Source of the DNA: Dillenia suffruticosa
Lineage: Eukaryota; Streptophyta; Magnoliopsida; Dilleniales; Dilleniaceae
Assembly (NCBI GenBank): GCA_033439265.1
Contig: JAVTVX010000029.1
Span: 1,867,501 to 1,931,500 of the forward strand
DNA length: 64,000 nucleotides
Direction: 5' to 3'
Shown: in pieces, positions 1 through 13,840 of the stretch
Layout: the number at the start of each line of letters is the position of its first letter
Numbering within the stretch: the stretch's first letter is position 1
Notes under the pieces: model-generated
Told to the model about the DNA's origin: nothing
What the model saw: only the letters and a program-made list of their open reading frames with translations
The model's database searches: none
Program-made: the position numbers and the translations under genes

Positions 1-1357
1 ACACTTGGTTAGGATGTAGAGTTCTTTCCATTTTGCAGATTAATCTGTGGTATTATGGAGTTAATTGGGCCTGTGATTTCCAAAGTTCAAACGTCGTGGA
101 TCCAGTCAGTCCCAAATTGGACCTGGATTAGCCGAGGTCTATGGTCGGGCAATGTCTTTGTTTGCATGTTGAAAAAAGTTGTCCTATATCTTGACAGAAG
201 ATGTCTCAAAAGTTGGTCCTGCAGCCATTATAGTGAAATACGGGCCAACTTTGGGCGGATTGCCCAATATGAAAAAGATTGGACCCGTGTAGGCCCAATA
301 ACAAAAAGAAAAGGGCAAAACTGATTGCAATGCTGGCTGCACATCTGGGTTTTTTTTTTTGGTTAGACTAAGATTTGAATCCGGAATCACCAAAGTTGGG
401 GTAGAGGAATTATGACCATTAGGTTGTTCCCTTGGGATGACCTCTTTTTAAAGATAAGTGTGTGGTTCTTGGCTAATGATGTTGAACAACTTATGGGTTC
501 ATCTGCAATCAAGCAACACGAAAATGTTTCTCCAAGATACCTTTCTCAGCCTTTCGGCTATGATCATGTAAATATTTCTCCAAGTTCATATGGCCGACGA
601 TCACGCCCACAAAAATAATTTACGCCTTATTTAGACGGACCGAAATAGGACCGCAGGCCTTTTAACCGCACGAAAACACAAGCCCATATGAAAAGTTAAT
701 GAAATCAACATCAAATGAGGCTCAAATAGCCCTACAGGCCCGTTACTTATGAGGGAAAAATCCACTAAAGCCATCCCCAAGAAACTTTCTCCAAACAAAG
801 AGTTGGTCAACCAAACAAGAACAAATTCAGGCCCTTCACAAGGAGTTGGGCCCCTTGACCGAAAGGGTTACCAAAGGCGCCTCACTGATTAGGAGACATC
901 AACGATCAAGCAATTGGTAAATATTTCCAATAAAAATCCAACACTCAACAGTGACGATGTGCAGGGAGATGGATACACACACGTGCATTAAGAAAAGAGT
1001 AGGTGCTTAGAGAATGCAGTTCTGATGCATGGATATCGGTCACAGAAGTTAATTTAATCATGGATGAAATGTAAGAATAGCACAAAGTGATTTGGACAGA
1101 TGCAATTAAAAAAAATATATATACCAATTAGGAGTACCAATAATTTAAATATAGAAAATTTAATAAAATGTAACAATAGACTATTGGAAAGTTAAATGTA
1201 AATTGTCTGTAAAAGTATGATAGTTATGAATTTAATTGAGAAAATGATCTTAGATAAGAATGAATAGTATAAAAAAATTCGAACAAATTAAATCACGTCT
1301 TTTTAAGTTGTTTTTTTTTTTTTAAGTGTTATCTTCTCTATTTTTGTTTTAAAATCA

Positions 1358-1400
<43 letters not shown>

Positions 1401-2062
1401 TCATCTTTTCAATCTTTCTCTCAAATGGTCGATCTCAAAATTTGGGATTAAAATCTAGATTATTATTGTTTGTTTGGTACTTGACTAATCAATATCCAGA
1501 ATCATACTTTGACTATTGACTACTTTGACTCGAACTACTGTCAAACTCTCTATAGAAAAAGCTCTCCCCACATAACTCTTTTCATTCCCAAGATTCAAAT
1601 TCAAATCTTTGTTAAAGGATCTAGCATTCTTACCACTAAACCAATTGTCGATTTATCCTAGCAAAGAGAACATTGCAGCTTTGCTCTCATCAAATTTTTG
1701 AATAGAAGATGATTGACGGATACAAGAATACAATTAGACCACACCTAAGCAAGAAGCAACATGGCCAGAGAGAGAGAGAGAGGAACAAAATTTTTCTTCA
1801 AAAATTATTGAGGGATACTTGAACTATAATCGTTAGATCTAAGAAATTAAAAGAACACACAATTCATTCCTCAACTAACCAACCGTAGTGAACGGTTGGC
1901 AGTTAAAAGGCTTCAACTCCCTTTTTACACTTTTCATGCATGAGACTGGAAAATTGGAAACCCTGACTTAAAAATAAAAAAAATGCAGGCGAAACAAATT
2001 GAAAAGTTCAATGCGTTACAAAAAGTTTACCTCTATTCAAATCTGACTATTGGTCCATCACC
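1..2062. other. Intergenic / 3' flank of the CCCH gene
   Basis: No gene supported. Only short open frames without family resemblance occur. The stretch is AT-rich from about 1130 onward, with an AT dinucleotide run near 1363-1391 and a short GA run near 1770. The last few hundred bases before 2063 probably hold the 3'UTR of the minus-strand CCCH/RRM gene. The part from 600 to 900 is less AT-rich and could be old repeat sequence, but I see no terminal repeats. Confidence 0.5.
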
Positions 2063-5000
2063 TTATATGTCAGAATGGGATGACTGGTTCTCGGATGATA
2101 TGGTAATCAAACCGCTTTGGGACTCACCAGTTGATTCTACATTCTCCACACCTCCAGGTTCCATACCGGAATTTATAGGATCTCTGATGCCTGATGCAGA
2201 TCCTTCCTGGGACACAGAGCTTGTTGATTTAGCTGTATGATCTTCAGAGTCTTTAGTTGTCCTAGGAGTGGATGACAAACTTTCTTGGCTGCCATGGTCG
2301 TTGCTGGAACTGCTAGGTGTCAGCCATGTAAACTGCAAGTTGCTGCCCTGCCAGCATTTGGCATTTGCAAATGCTCTCTCAGCTGCTTGGCGTGTTGTAA
2401 AAGCTATATGAGCAGAGCAGCTTTTAGACACCCCGGAACCATTTGTGCCATCATGGTTCTTACCATCTTCAAGTTCAACTGCAGAAAGATCACCATACGA
2501 CGAGAAGTGCTCCTTCATAATAGCAACCTAGAGGGATATAAAGCAGAAGAATTACTAAAATCATCAGAGGGAGAAGCACCACAATATATTGATCATTAAA
2601 TCAAAGGGAAGTTTGGATGAGAGATAAATTTAAAGCACCAAGGGGGTGCAGCATTAAGACCAACCATTGAGACAGCAAATGAGAGGTAAAAGAATGACAA
2701 ACACAAATCAACCAAGTCTAATACATCACGAATTCAGAAAAAAGCTGGAATAAACCAGAACTTAAATACTCTGATCCAATTATGCACAGTATTAAAAGAA
2801 GGGACTTGTTCTTCTAATTTTCGCTTCGACGTGTCTCCAAGTTCAAAATAAGGAGTATTTTAATGAAAAATGTCTTTGGGTCATGGGAATAGTTCGATAA
2901 TAAAGATCAATTTGTCATTTGGAAAGCAGTTGCTAGGTTTAAGAAGGAAGATAACTGGGTGTTGGAATTAGGTGTATGAGAATTGGAGATACATTTTCTT
3001 CTTGCCAATTTACAGAGAGCAAGGAGGGTACATCCCTAGGTTTAACTATAGGGCTGGAGTGGTGTGGTTGATAAAATCTGGAGTGATTCGGGTAATCAGT
3101 TTAAAGCAGAGGTTTTAGAGAGCATCGTTGTATGTTACGGGCAAGCAGATGCAGAAATTAGGGTGGCCTGCTCCTGGAGATCACCTGATACCATGGAGGA
3201 AGAGCTAATCGCAAGGTATGTGTGCCCTGTCGTAATAGGTATCATGGGTTTCCACCAAAACTCAGGGGGCTTCTGCAAGTCAAAAAGTTAAAATCTCTCA
3301 TGAAGCCATCCATGGTGTGATTAGAAATGCAGAGTGTCAAGGAGAAATTAGATAAAATCACGGTGAGGGAATTTCCAGCAAACCACTCGTAGGGATAAGA
3401 AATGTTGATGGAAGGCAGACCCATGATAAGGGAGTCTCTGGCATCAGAAGTAATCAAGATCATATGTTAAGGAGGTGAAGTGGCAGGAGAAAGCAGGTTT
3501 ATGGTGGAGTTCCCTTTAGACATGAGATACTATGATCTTGATCAAACAGAGACCCGTGACGGAGTCTGAGGTGTCAAATGAAAGTAATCAAGATCATGGA
3601 TTTAGGTGGTACTTTGTTTTGGTAAATTCAAGCGAAGGATGGTACACAAACAAGAACGGCAGCATAATCTCTGGCTTGAATGAAGGGGAATGAACATTAA
3701 TTCTAATTCAAATTCAAGGTCTGAGTATTTGGGTGATCTGTTAGACGTGATTTGGTTTTGGAAGGCCGCTATTTTGAGCATGAAACAGGAAGACGTCGAG
3801 AGTGATGATGAACAGTAGAAAAACCAAGAATCTCATTAGGCGGAAGGAGAGTCTGGCGGAGGGTGGGGAGTGGTTGTTTTCTAGGCCAATTCGTCTTCAT
3901 TAAATAGATTGGTCCAGGCTGATGGGTCTGATTCTGAGCATGAAGGGAATCATGGCAACAGAATATGGATAGATGCTTGGAGGATGACATGCTGAGACTT
4001 GTGGGTCTGAGGATGGATTGACATTGAAGGCTTTTATTGGGATGAAAATCCAAACTAGATAGATGTCAAGGGCTTGAATGGTGGGGTTCAGCTAGCAGAA
4101 TCAATTTTGGGACAGAATATCAGAAGGGTGATGTTGCATGTTAGGGTGACAGCTCTAGAAGGGCTCAACAAGACATTGGTACAGATGGTATAAGCACCAT
4201 TGAGCCTTAATGGAGAATAGAGTTCTCTGGGTAATTCAAACACACTACAACCCCATGAGGTGAGAAGGATAAGCTGAGAACAATTTAATTTCAATAGATT
4301 TAACATGAGCTTGTTAGAACATTGCATTGTCCCCATAGAAGCCAATCCCGCTTTTCTTTTTTATGTAGCCAAGAGGAAAAAGGAATAGAAAGGTGAGGGT
4401 GTGAGGAAATTCTAGTCTCAAAGGGGGCCAGCTCAGGCATACTAAGAAGGTGTTCAGTTGTGCTTGGTCGCAATACTTCGATGTATTTGGAGGAAACGGA
4501 ATGCCATAATCTTCAGAAATTAGACCATTGCTTCTTTTATTTTATTTGGTAAAATTGTATTTCAAGTATTAATAAATATCATAGCTTCGAGGAGTTGGGG
4601 GTAGGGGGGTTTGAAAAGCAGTTATCCATTAGCTTATGTAATGCTCTTTCACCCACTTTTGAGGATCTCTCATCCTTGAGTTTTTGTACATTCTTCATTG
4701 AATTTAACATAATTTCTTTTGCTATCTAGGAAAATGTGGTGTATGAGAATACTCCAGTTGCCGGCTGTAGATATTCCCTTAACTTGGCATAAGGTTATTA
4801 GTAGCAAGCATGATTTCCATGGGATGTCAATGTCATTGCCCACTTTTTTTTTTGGGAACTTTTACATCAAATATTTCTGATAAAATCCCCTTCCCCCTTT
4901 TAATTCTCTTCAAGTGGGTGATGGATATATTCATTTTTGAGAGGATGTTTGGCTTTGCAATCCTCCTTTGTCAAAATGTTTTCCTCATCTCCATCACATA

Positions 5001-8000
5001 TGTTTTCAATCCAGCTTTCCAGTGACGATGCAAATTCTGGCCCCTATAAACTTCAGTTTAACAATATTTTCACCAGAAGATGGGAAGTTGATTAGTCATT
5101 CTTTCCCAGTAATCATTTTTTAACCTTTCATTAAACTCCCGATGCCTCTTCCTTTCCTTTGGCTAATTTCATTCAGAGAGTCAAACCTCCTTCCATAGTT
5201 GAAGTTCATATGATCATTGAATTTTGACAATAATAATACTAAGGAGGTCTTTTTGCACCTGTTATGTGCAAATATATTTATGAATCCGAAAGTTGCCCTC
5301 TTCTTTAATTGCCATGCTTTATGGTCGATTTAGAAGTTATTGGTAGTAGGGATTTTGTCTATAACCATTCGGAATTTGTCCCTCTTGACTAAAATTTACA
5401 GGTATTTGGATGAATATAATACTGAGGCTAAGCTTCAATCAAGAATTGGAAGGCCAGTGAATATATAAGTGTTTTAGTCCTTAGTTGAAAAGCAATGCTA
5501 GAATCTAAGGGCCCAGCTCTTCACCTGTTTTCTGCTATGGGTTCACATATCTCTCTCTCTCTCTGTGAACCCTAAACAATAGTTTCTCCTTCAGATCCAA
5601 CATGCCAACCTTCTCTCATACTACCATCATTCTATAGGATGGTCCAATAGATATAACAGCTCACTTCTGGAGCCTTAACTCATTTGCAGCTCTTTTTTAA
5701 GTTTTTTTATATTTATCCTCTGATCTATCTTTTGCTGTAATATAATATATACAGAGATATATAATATTTGTATATTGTAGGTAGTACAAATGCAAAGAAA
5801 CATGCTGGTTGTCACATCTAGGTAAATCAATGCTCAAAAAAACAAATCACATGTTGGATAGAATTTTTTTATCCTCAAAGAACTAAAAATTTATATCTCA
5901 ATCTTCTTAAGTCTCAAGCAGGCAGCTAAATGTAAACATAACAAACATGACAGGTAGAAGAAAGTATGAGAAAGAACAAAATGATTGGAAAAAAAAAAGA
6001 AAGAAAGAAAAGAAAAAAGAGCCTAGACCACAAGTAGAAAGAGGATAATATAAAGAAAGAGAAGTGAAGGTAATTAAAAAATCTCAAATGCAACTAAGGT
6101 TAAATTTTAACATGGCCTTCACCTGGTGCCATAGTGCCTAGGCAGAAGGGCGAGCACTTCTATAAAGGCACCATGCTTAAGGCTCTATGAGGAGCTGGGT
6201 TAGCACCTAAGTAAGTGTCCGAAGGGCCTAGATATTGAACTAATTACTCCTGCATTGTGTTTTTGGTCTAGTTTATTTTTAGCAACTAGTTTGGGAACAA
6301 TAGTTGACAAATTATGGGACCAAGCAATTCCACTTAGACATTTATTAGATATGCATAATCACAGAACCACAGCTCCTAAAACTTATATGGTTCTATTCAA
6401 AATAAAGTTCAGTAACTTGCAAAAAGAGGAATATTAATAATCAGAACTTAATAGAGCACAGAGAAATGCTAAACACATGGGGAGCAACCTCAGTGATTTG
6501 ACAAATACGTTGAAGAGATTCAGTAGTTTTATAAACATACCACAAATGCATCACATTAATAAGCAGAATAGAGTCGGAAATTGAGAGGAAAACTCACATC
6601 AGCAAAACCATCAGGTAAAGGTGAAGTAATTCTGAATGCTGTGGGGCGGTTGTCCAATTTGAATCTATGCATCATTAAAGGAGCCCCTCCTAGTGCTAAT
6701 GGGTGTGGCTGCTTCAAACTTGAACATTCCTGCAGCTTTGGCATGAAATTCTTTCTGGAACTATCTGTCAAAGCATTCTCCACAAACTTCTTGGAATCAG
6801 CCCCTGCTGATGCCATGACAGTACTGGGATCATTGGACCTTGGAGTAGCAGGATTCGAACCCTCACTTGCTTTGTCTGCCTTGTGTCTCTTGGAAGCTTG
6901 CTCAGAAGCAAGATCATTCTTTAGTCCTGCAGCCTGCAGAAACCAAATTTTGAGGATAGCCAGCTAAAAGATGGCAGATTTATATTAAGGCAATAAAAAG
7001 AACAAAACATATATAGCAAAAAATTTATCCCCTAGTTCCATAAATATCTCTCTATAATGCAGAACAAACTTAACCATTTTGCAGAAAGTTGATGTACTAA
7101 AGACCACAACTTATTATGTCTTGAGCATCATTATCTTTCTTTGGCATCTGAAAATGCTTAGCACTAACTCAAGAACTGTCTCATGAACATCCAGAGGCCC
7201 ATAACTGACGCATTCTGAAATTCAGTCAGTTAAATTGCACATGCACACATAGCCTCTTTAAAGAAACATGGGTTTACAGACTATTAAAAGAATGAAAATT
7301 AAGTCCAACTATTTGATTATTTATATATTACTTTGAAAGCTAATATTACTACGAAAACCGAATCTTACTTTCTGTAATTTATCCAACTGGCGTCGGAAGT
7401 CATTCCGCTTCTGGTCCAGCATTTCCCGTTTCTTCCGGAGTTCTTCCTTTAACATCTCCAACTCTAGCTTCTTTTGCAAGGGAGGCTGGGGTTTTGGACC
7501 ATTTTCAGGTACAGGCTTGGGGTGATCAGGAGGCAATGGAGCATCTAAAGTATTGCCGGAACTAACCTTTGGAGCACCAAGTTGGAGATTCTCCTGTACT
7601 TTCAGAGCAACTGGCTGAGATTGAACTGAAGGACCAACCATATCGAGAGAAGTAACAGACAAATTATGCCCAGTAGTTGTGCCATCAGGAATGCTATCCC
7701 GATTCGCCCACCAAAGCTTGATAAAGCGGTTACCCATTACAGCTTCAGGTGACATCAGAGCAGCCTCTGCTTCTTCTCTTTTGGAAAACTGGACAAAAGC
7801 TCGTTCACTATTTGAAGGAATATATACGTCAATAACTTCCCCAAATTTTCGAAAATGTGAAAGAAGAGACTCCTTTTTATTGTTTTTGAACGGGATGCCA
7901 TTGACAAACAACGTTCTCTGGGCCTTTTGAGATGGTTTCCGGATATTGCGCATAGCATCACTTGATACTTTGGAAGATGGATCTACAGATTTGCGTCCAC

Positions 8001-9945
8001 AGTCCTCAGCTATCCGCTTTCCTTGATAGCCAATGCCTTGAACATTAGTAGTTGTCTCATGTTCCTCCTTTGTTTCATTCTTGGGGTAACCTGTTAAATT
8101 AACTGTAGAATCAAATTTCCCTTTCACTTCTGATCTACCAATTCTGCCCCAAACCGAGGAGCTTGTGCTCTGAGAACCAACAACTGTCCCGGAGCTCCTA
8201 AGTGGGTGTTCACTGTCAGTGCTGTCAGATAACTTACCCTGTTGGAGATCAGAAAAATCATCATGCAACAAGGATTCAGAAACATCAGCCTTAGGTGAAC
8301 GGAGACCTAAGAGCGCAGCAGAGCTTTCAGGAACATCATTATTCCATAGGGGCTGATCAGGATCATACAGATCCGCTCCACCAGTACCAGCTGAATTTGA
8401 TGGTACACCATTCAACCCTAACCCATCATCAGTCATTCCAGGCTTTGCACTTTTGCTCTGGAAGCCTTTGCTGTTCACTAATGTGCTTGAAGGACCAGTA
8501 ACAGAAGGTAAAGCTCCAGTACTAAGTAGGTGTGGATTTGGAAGAGAAACAGGAAGGTTAAACTGTGATAGACCCTGCAATTTAAATAAAGGGAAACAAA
8601 AACATTAGCATCCGATATATAAAAACGCCAACAGGGAAAAAGGCAGCAAACAGATAGCATATGCATAAATATGACACATAGAATAAACAAGGTAACTCAA
8701 ATATATCAAACAACCTCCTGTATAGACTAGTATATAGATACTTCAGGATCATCAACAGGGTTGCCTGCAGTGAACTTAAACTAACGAGCAGAAGAGGGCT
8801 CTCTAGCTTGAGCTAACTATGAGAAGATACACAATCCATCGCATGTATGGAAGAAAATTAATATTGCCTTCATTTTAAGATGTCAAATTCCAATATTGAA
8901 GACCCTGAGCAAACTCATGCCTACAAGCCGAAAGACATCAAAAAATGTATCATCAGAATAACTAAAGGAACAGTGTCTAACTCTAAATGCTAAGAATTCT
9001 TGCATGCTGACAATTAACAATATTACAAACAAGACCAAGAGAAAAATTAAAAATGGTTGATCAAAGAGCTGTTTTGTCCCACATGAAGCAGCATATGTAC
9101 CAGGAAAACATCGAAAGTCATAATACTTGTATTACAATAAATGAACTTAATAGATCAGATACCTGAACATCTTCGATAACAATCCTATTTACACCATGCT
9201 CCATTGGACACATGTCCCCTCTGAGACAAAATCCCCTCTCCTCAAAATCTCTACAGCGTTGGCGTGAAATCCCGATATTCAAGGAAGGATTTATTGCTGG
9301 TCCAAGAGATCCTTGTAAGCCAAGGGAATGCAGTGTATCAATACCACCATTTGGCATTCCCGGAATCAATCCAAATGTACCCCAGGATGCACTCTGGGCA
9401 TTGGAAACATGTGGAAGCACCCTTCCTGGAAACAAAGTTGATGGAATAGATCCTTGCTGAACCATTTGAGAAGCAATATCAACTGCGTTGAACCTAGAAT
9501 GACGTTGATTCCAAGAAGCCAGTTCTCTTCCTCTTCCTCTACCAAGACTTGCTTCAGCAGAGAATGATTGATTCACCCGCATTTTTTGGTTTGTATCTAA
9601 AGGAGCACGGGAAAATGTTCCTGATCCAAGACGTCTTTTGTCAAATTTTGTAAAGTCCCTGTCATTAGGAGCTGTATTATAGCTTTTCCAGGACTCAGTT
9701 GACTGAGAATCATTTTCCCGGAAAGGATGCCCATTCTCAAAGGGTTTGTTGCGCTTTCTATATGGTCTGGTGAAAACTTGTTCCATGGTATCCCTCTCTA
9801 GAGATTGAGACCGTGTTTCTCGCCTCCGATGCTTGTGGTTGCGATCATCATCATCATCTTCACTGAACTCCTTTTCTTCAGGATCACTGGCACAATCATG
9901 AGGAGAAAGACCTCCAACACTTGGGGATGAAACTTTCAGCTCCAT
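2063..9945 (-). CDS. CCCH zinc-finger and RRM RNA-binding protein (RBM26/27-like; plant C3H41/C3H27 type)
   Basis: Five-exon model, all phase 0: 9945-9163, 8574-7369, 6933-6598 and 2527-2063, plus an untranslated first exon near 12.3-12.5 kb. It predicts 929 residues. A charged Asp/Arg-rich N-terminus is followed by one C-x8-C-x5-C-x3-H finger (C231, C240, C246, H250). An RRM lies at about 481-554, with RNP2 LFVNGIP and an RNP1-like RAFVQFSK. A Lys/Glu-rich coiled coil follows at about 629-663. A second, divergent RRM spans the last exon junction (about 745-835). This order matches animal RBM26/RBM27 and the Arabidopsis C3H41 (At3g27700) type. The animal proteins act in nuclear RNA surveillance, so a nuclear RNA-processing role is inferred by homology only. 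The start is the first ATG after the 5'UTR acceptor near 9971. Length fits the family. The last intron is unusually long (4.07 kb). Confidence 0.88.
2528..6597 (-). other. 4.1-kb last intron of the CCCH/RRM gene
   Basis: The donor follows GCTGAT at 6598 (GTGAGT) and the acceptor is CTAG before 2527. The middle part (about 2830-4800) is less AT-rich and carries scattered broken frames, as expected of decayed repeat sequence, but I could not assign it to a family. Near 6115-6240 there is a GGC/GCCTAGG-rich patch typical of dispersed plant repeats. No intact coding sequence is seen. Confidence 0.6.
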
Positions 9946-10789
9946 GGGATCCTCCTCTATGAGGATATTGCTCTAGCAGATTTAAAGCATCAGTAATTTA
10001 ATGCCAGGATCAGCTGTGCACCCCTAGACATAGCTTGAAGCCAAAAAGTTATTCAAGCAAAGAAAGAGAAGATGGAGTAACCAGTCAATGATCATTCAGA
10101 GATATTCTGCAAGAAGAATTTATGCAGTGCCACTTGCAACAAAGATCAAAGCTAGAATCAGAAAAAGGGAAACAGGAAATAAATAGGGCAAAATAATGCA
10201 ATTTAGTAACGCCATTTGAACGTGTATAAGAACTATTAGAACATAAATTTGATAGTCATAAAAATAGTGGCTGCTAGTAGATATACCAAGCAAGCAGATC
10301 CATACCACAAAATAAGCGAATAAGATCAACTTACTCTGTCACATTGATTGCTACAAATGAAAATGTAAGAAGCACTAGCTATAAGGAGTCAAATAATTTT
10401 ATAAGCTTATAAGGCACCTAATAAAGGTCCAATTTCATATGCCAAACTTTTACTCACAAACCTGATGATCAACTGCTAGAAAGTAATTTAATGGGTTTTA
10501 CAACATCTTACATAGACTTGAGCTCAGTCATCAGGCATGGGCAATGTACAATTTCTAGATTAACCTAATTGCTGTGTTTTTATATAGATCTTGATCATAT
10601 GACATCAAGTAACAACACAATTTTATGGTTAACAGAGATGCAGATAATGTTATATAAGCATAACTAATAGGGTTAAAATCATGTAGTCAACAAGCTTCTA
10701 AAATCATAACCGTGAGCGTAGAACCCAAACTCAAAATTAAAATCTCAATATACTTTATGGTTGATGGAACAGCAAAAATTTACGAAGGA

Positions 10790-11790
10790 TGTGAAAAGGA
10801 ATCACAACACTAGTTTCAGGGAAGAAGCACCTTCGGTGGACTCACTTAAACAAGAAATACCACAGGTAAATAATCCCTGGTCCATGGGAAGGGAGATGAG
10901 TTCTGAATCCTATCCTAAAACCTCTTTAGCGACCACCTGGGAGCCAAGCCCCCTGGTCAATAGGACAAAGGATTATTTATTTTTCCACAGATAATCGAGG
11001 CCCTAGACCCTCCACCCTTCTTAGATAAGTTGGAAGCATGACATATCAACACATTCTAGCAAGAAGTTTTAGCGCAAGCTTTATGTGGCCTAAGATTACA
11101 AGAAGATACACATTTGGTATTTAAATGAACAAGGGCAATGAAAACTACAAAATGATTACAGGAAAAGTAAGCCGAATGAGCTGTTCAAAAAAGTGGGTGC
11201 ATTAGTTATTTTAGAGTATTTTGCTATTGGGTTGCTAGGGATATTTTTTCAGATTCTTAGGTCTTCTGATGTGAAACATTCTTCATAATTTTCACCAAGG
11301 AATTACAACAGCAATTTTAGGACAGAAGGACCATTATTGGACTCTTTTAAATAAGAAAATTCCACAGTTAAATAATCTCCAGTCCATGGGGAGGGGGATG
11401 AGTTTTCAATCCTATCCTAAAACCTCTTTAATGATCACTTGGGCCAAGTCTCTAGGTCAATAAGACGAGGGCTATTGATTCTTCCACGGATAATCTAGGC
11501 CCTATGCCTTACACCCTTCTTAGAGAAGTTAGAAGCTAAATATATCAACAAACTCTTGCACAAGGTTCCAGCACAAGCATCATGTGGCCCAAGATTAAAA
11601 AGAATATACATTTGGAACCCAAATGAACAAGGGCAATGAAGAATGATTATGGGAAAAGTGAGCTGAAAGAGCAGGTCGTAAAAGTAGGTACATAGGTTAC
11701 TTTTGAGTATTTTGCTACTGGGATGTTAGGGCTATTTTTTCAGATTGATTCTAGGTCTTCTTTCGTGAAACACTGTTCATAATTTTCGCC
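10790..11790. repeat. Two diverged direct copies of a ~0.5-kb repeat
   Basis: The stretch from about 10795 to 11300 is repeated at about 11301-11790 in the same orientation. Shared landmarks include the block GAGTTTTCAATCCTATCC (11400; a near match at 10899), CCACCCTTCTTAGA-like sequence (11009 and 11510), AATGAACAAGGGCAATGAA (11124 and 11621) and GAGTATTTTGCTA (11214 and 11704). The copies differ by many substitutions and small indels. They lie inside the 5'UTR intron of the CCCH gene. They could be a local duplication or two LTR-like fragments; no internal element domain separates them. Confidence 0.75.
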
Positions 11791-12305
11791 CTTTTTCCTC
11801 TTTTTTCCCCTCGGAAGATATTAAATATACCCTAATGTACTCTTACCCCTCTAATTAATAATTTTATTCTCTAACACAAATTCATATAGATGTTCTATAC
11901 CACCTCTAAACTCTATCCAAAAATCAATCACATTAATCAGCCGTAGCAACCCAAAAATTAACATCTAAAATCAGCAGTACGATGCAGAACCTACAGCTGA
12001 TCCAAAATTGACCGTGAAAAGTGCATACGATTTGCCTAATGTATAACACATCTAAAGTACAATGAAACCCGCAGCGATTGACACTCAAGAATTCAGTGCA
12101 TATTCAAACGATGAGTGTCCCAATCAATCCATCTCTCTAATTTTACATTTAAACATCAATTAAGTTCACCGAGAACATTAAAAATGAAAGGAAAAAAACC
12201 CAAAACCTCCCAAACAAAATTGAATTTCCAAGAATAAGGAAAAAAAATCTAATAAAACCCTAATTAAATTTAAGAAAACGAACTAAAGATAAAACAAATG
12301 CATAC

Positions 12306-12470
12306 CTCGGGTCGTTAATAACCGAACGAAGGAAATGAAGAATGCATCAATTGAAGTAAGAACCCAATGGCAGCGTAAAGCGAACACGAATAAGCGTTCG
12401 TCTCCGGCGACGGCGAGAAATTGCTGTCGATGATGATGAAGTTGCAGGGACGAGGGGAGAGATGAGAGTC
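12306..12470 (-). other. Non-coding first exon (5'UTR) of the CCCH/RRM gene, approximate
   Basis: On the minus strand the sequence CCGAG|GTATGC gives a good donor at 12306/12305. The matching acceptor lies just upstream of the start codon near 9971, leaving a 5'UTR intron of about 2.3 kb. Upstream is a GA repeat (about 12523-12546) followed by moderately GC-richer promoter-like sequence. The transcription start is not determined. Confidence 0.55.
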
Positions 12471-13840
12471 TTTTAACCCTAATTACTATCCTACACTAGA
12501 AAGGGAAAAACAAGAGAGATCGAGAGAGAGAGAGAGAGAGAGAGAAGTTGAGGAGAGAGAGATGAAAATAAAAAACCAAAGAGTCCGGGGAGTTGAAAGA
12601 AAGACGGAAATTTTCCGCGTTCTGTCCCTGAAATTTTAGTAAAACTCTAGAACGTCACGTTTTATGTTTTTTTTTTATATGTATTTTTTATAAACTATCC
12701 GACTTCGAGTTGTGTGGACAAATCTTTCTCGCTCTTTTATTATTTTTTTAATACATAAAATTTAAATTTAAAATTTTATTCAAAAAATACCGGTATTCAA
12801 CCACCGAATCAATTAAGAATCTTATAATAGAATTTTGTTTGGATCCTTCAAATGTTGATTTTATTTTTCACCCTGAAACGACGAATTAAAGGTTAGTGAT
12901 CTGGCAACAAAGGAATCGTCATTTATTGATACTCTTTTTATTATTTAATCACGTGCTTAATGATTAAATGATTGATGAATTACAAATTGTGCATCAAAAT
13001 TATATCAAAATTCTTTTCGGGAGCTACTCTTAATATTAATTACATTGAATTAATATTCTAGTATTTTAAATCTGCTAAATTATGTTTTGAAATGCACACA
13101 CATAGATCTTAAAATTTTAATATTTTAGGCTATAACCATCCTTGTGGGTGACAACACGCTGCATGCATGCTCAAGTCGCATGGCCTGGTTATTTATTTGG
13201 TTAGGCATGCATGTATTTTCAAAAGGAAGAGAAAAAAAATGAAAGAAAGAAAAAAGAAACTCTTGCAAACAGTTCCCATTTTCTGTCAAAAAGGGCCACA
13301 CGCAGATCACACCCTTTCCATGCAGAGAAACCCGACAAAATCAGATTAAAGGCCTCTAATCCATATAAGTATTTTTGTCAAAACTTGACCTGAACCCCCG
13401 ATGAGGCTGCATCCCTCCTACGGAAGGGAGGGACGGGGCATGGTGACGCTACTCCCTCCACCGTGGAGGATAACTAAACTGGTTCCATACCATTGGACAA
13501 CTCTTTTCACTTTAAGGCCACTATAGTGACTGACGATATTTCAAACAGGGTGCATCTGGTAATTAAACAAGAAGATTCAGAACTTTGAACGGCTAAAAAT
13601 TGAGCAGACGATCAGCTGCGCTAAGCTGTAATCAGTATACAAAGACTCCAATAAAGCATTTCAAAGCAGCGCTGTACAAAGACCAGTTTTGCAACATCCG
13701 GGAATGAAATAACAAAGAAATTGACCAATGTGTATTGAGAACTGATATCCTTGGGGCCAATGGGTCCCTCATTGAAAGGCTATTCTGGAAACAATTCTTG
13801 CACACTTTACACACATCAAGGTTGGATCATTTGCACAGTG
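12471..13840. other. Intergenic region between CCCH and FLOE genes
   Basis: Promoter side of the CCCH gene (GA repeat at about 12523-12546), then AT-rich sequence to 13130. From about 13395 to 13485 there is a short GC-rich patch with complementary arms CCCTCC and GGGAGGG around 13410-13430. The part from roughly 13500 to 13840 is likely 3'UTR of the FLOE gene. No coding sequence is supported. Confidence 0.45.

Noticed and set aside
361-400. TTTGAATCC-type sequence considered as a tRNA T-arm
   Set aside because: No cloverleaf can be drawn around it. No tRNA or rRNA gene was found anywhere in the window.
3064-4345. Open frames within the long CCCH intron, considered as a nested gene or LINE
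   Set aside because: Frames are short, on both strands and without a reverse transcriptase or endonuclease motif that I could identify.
13395-13485. GC-rich patch with short inverted arms, considered as a structured RNA
   Set aside because: The stem is only 6-7 bp and no known RNA family features are visible.
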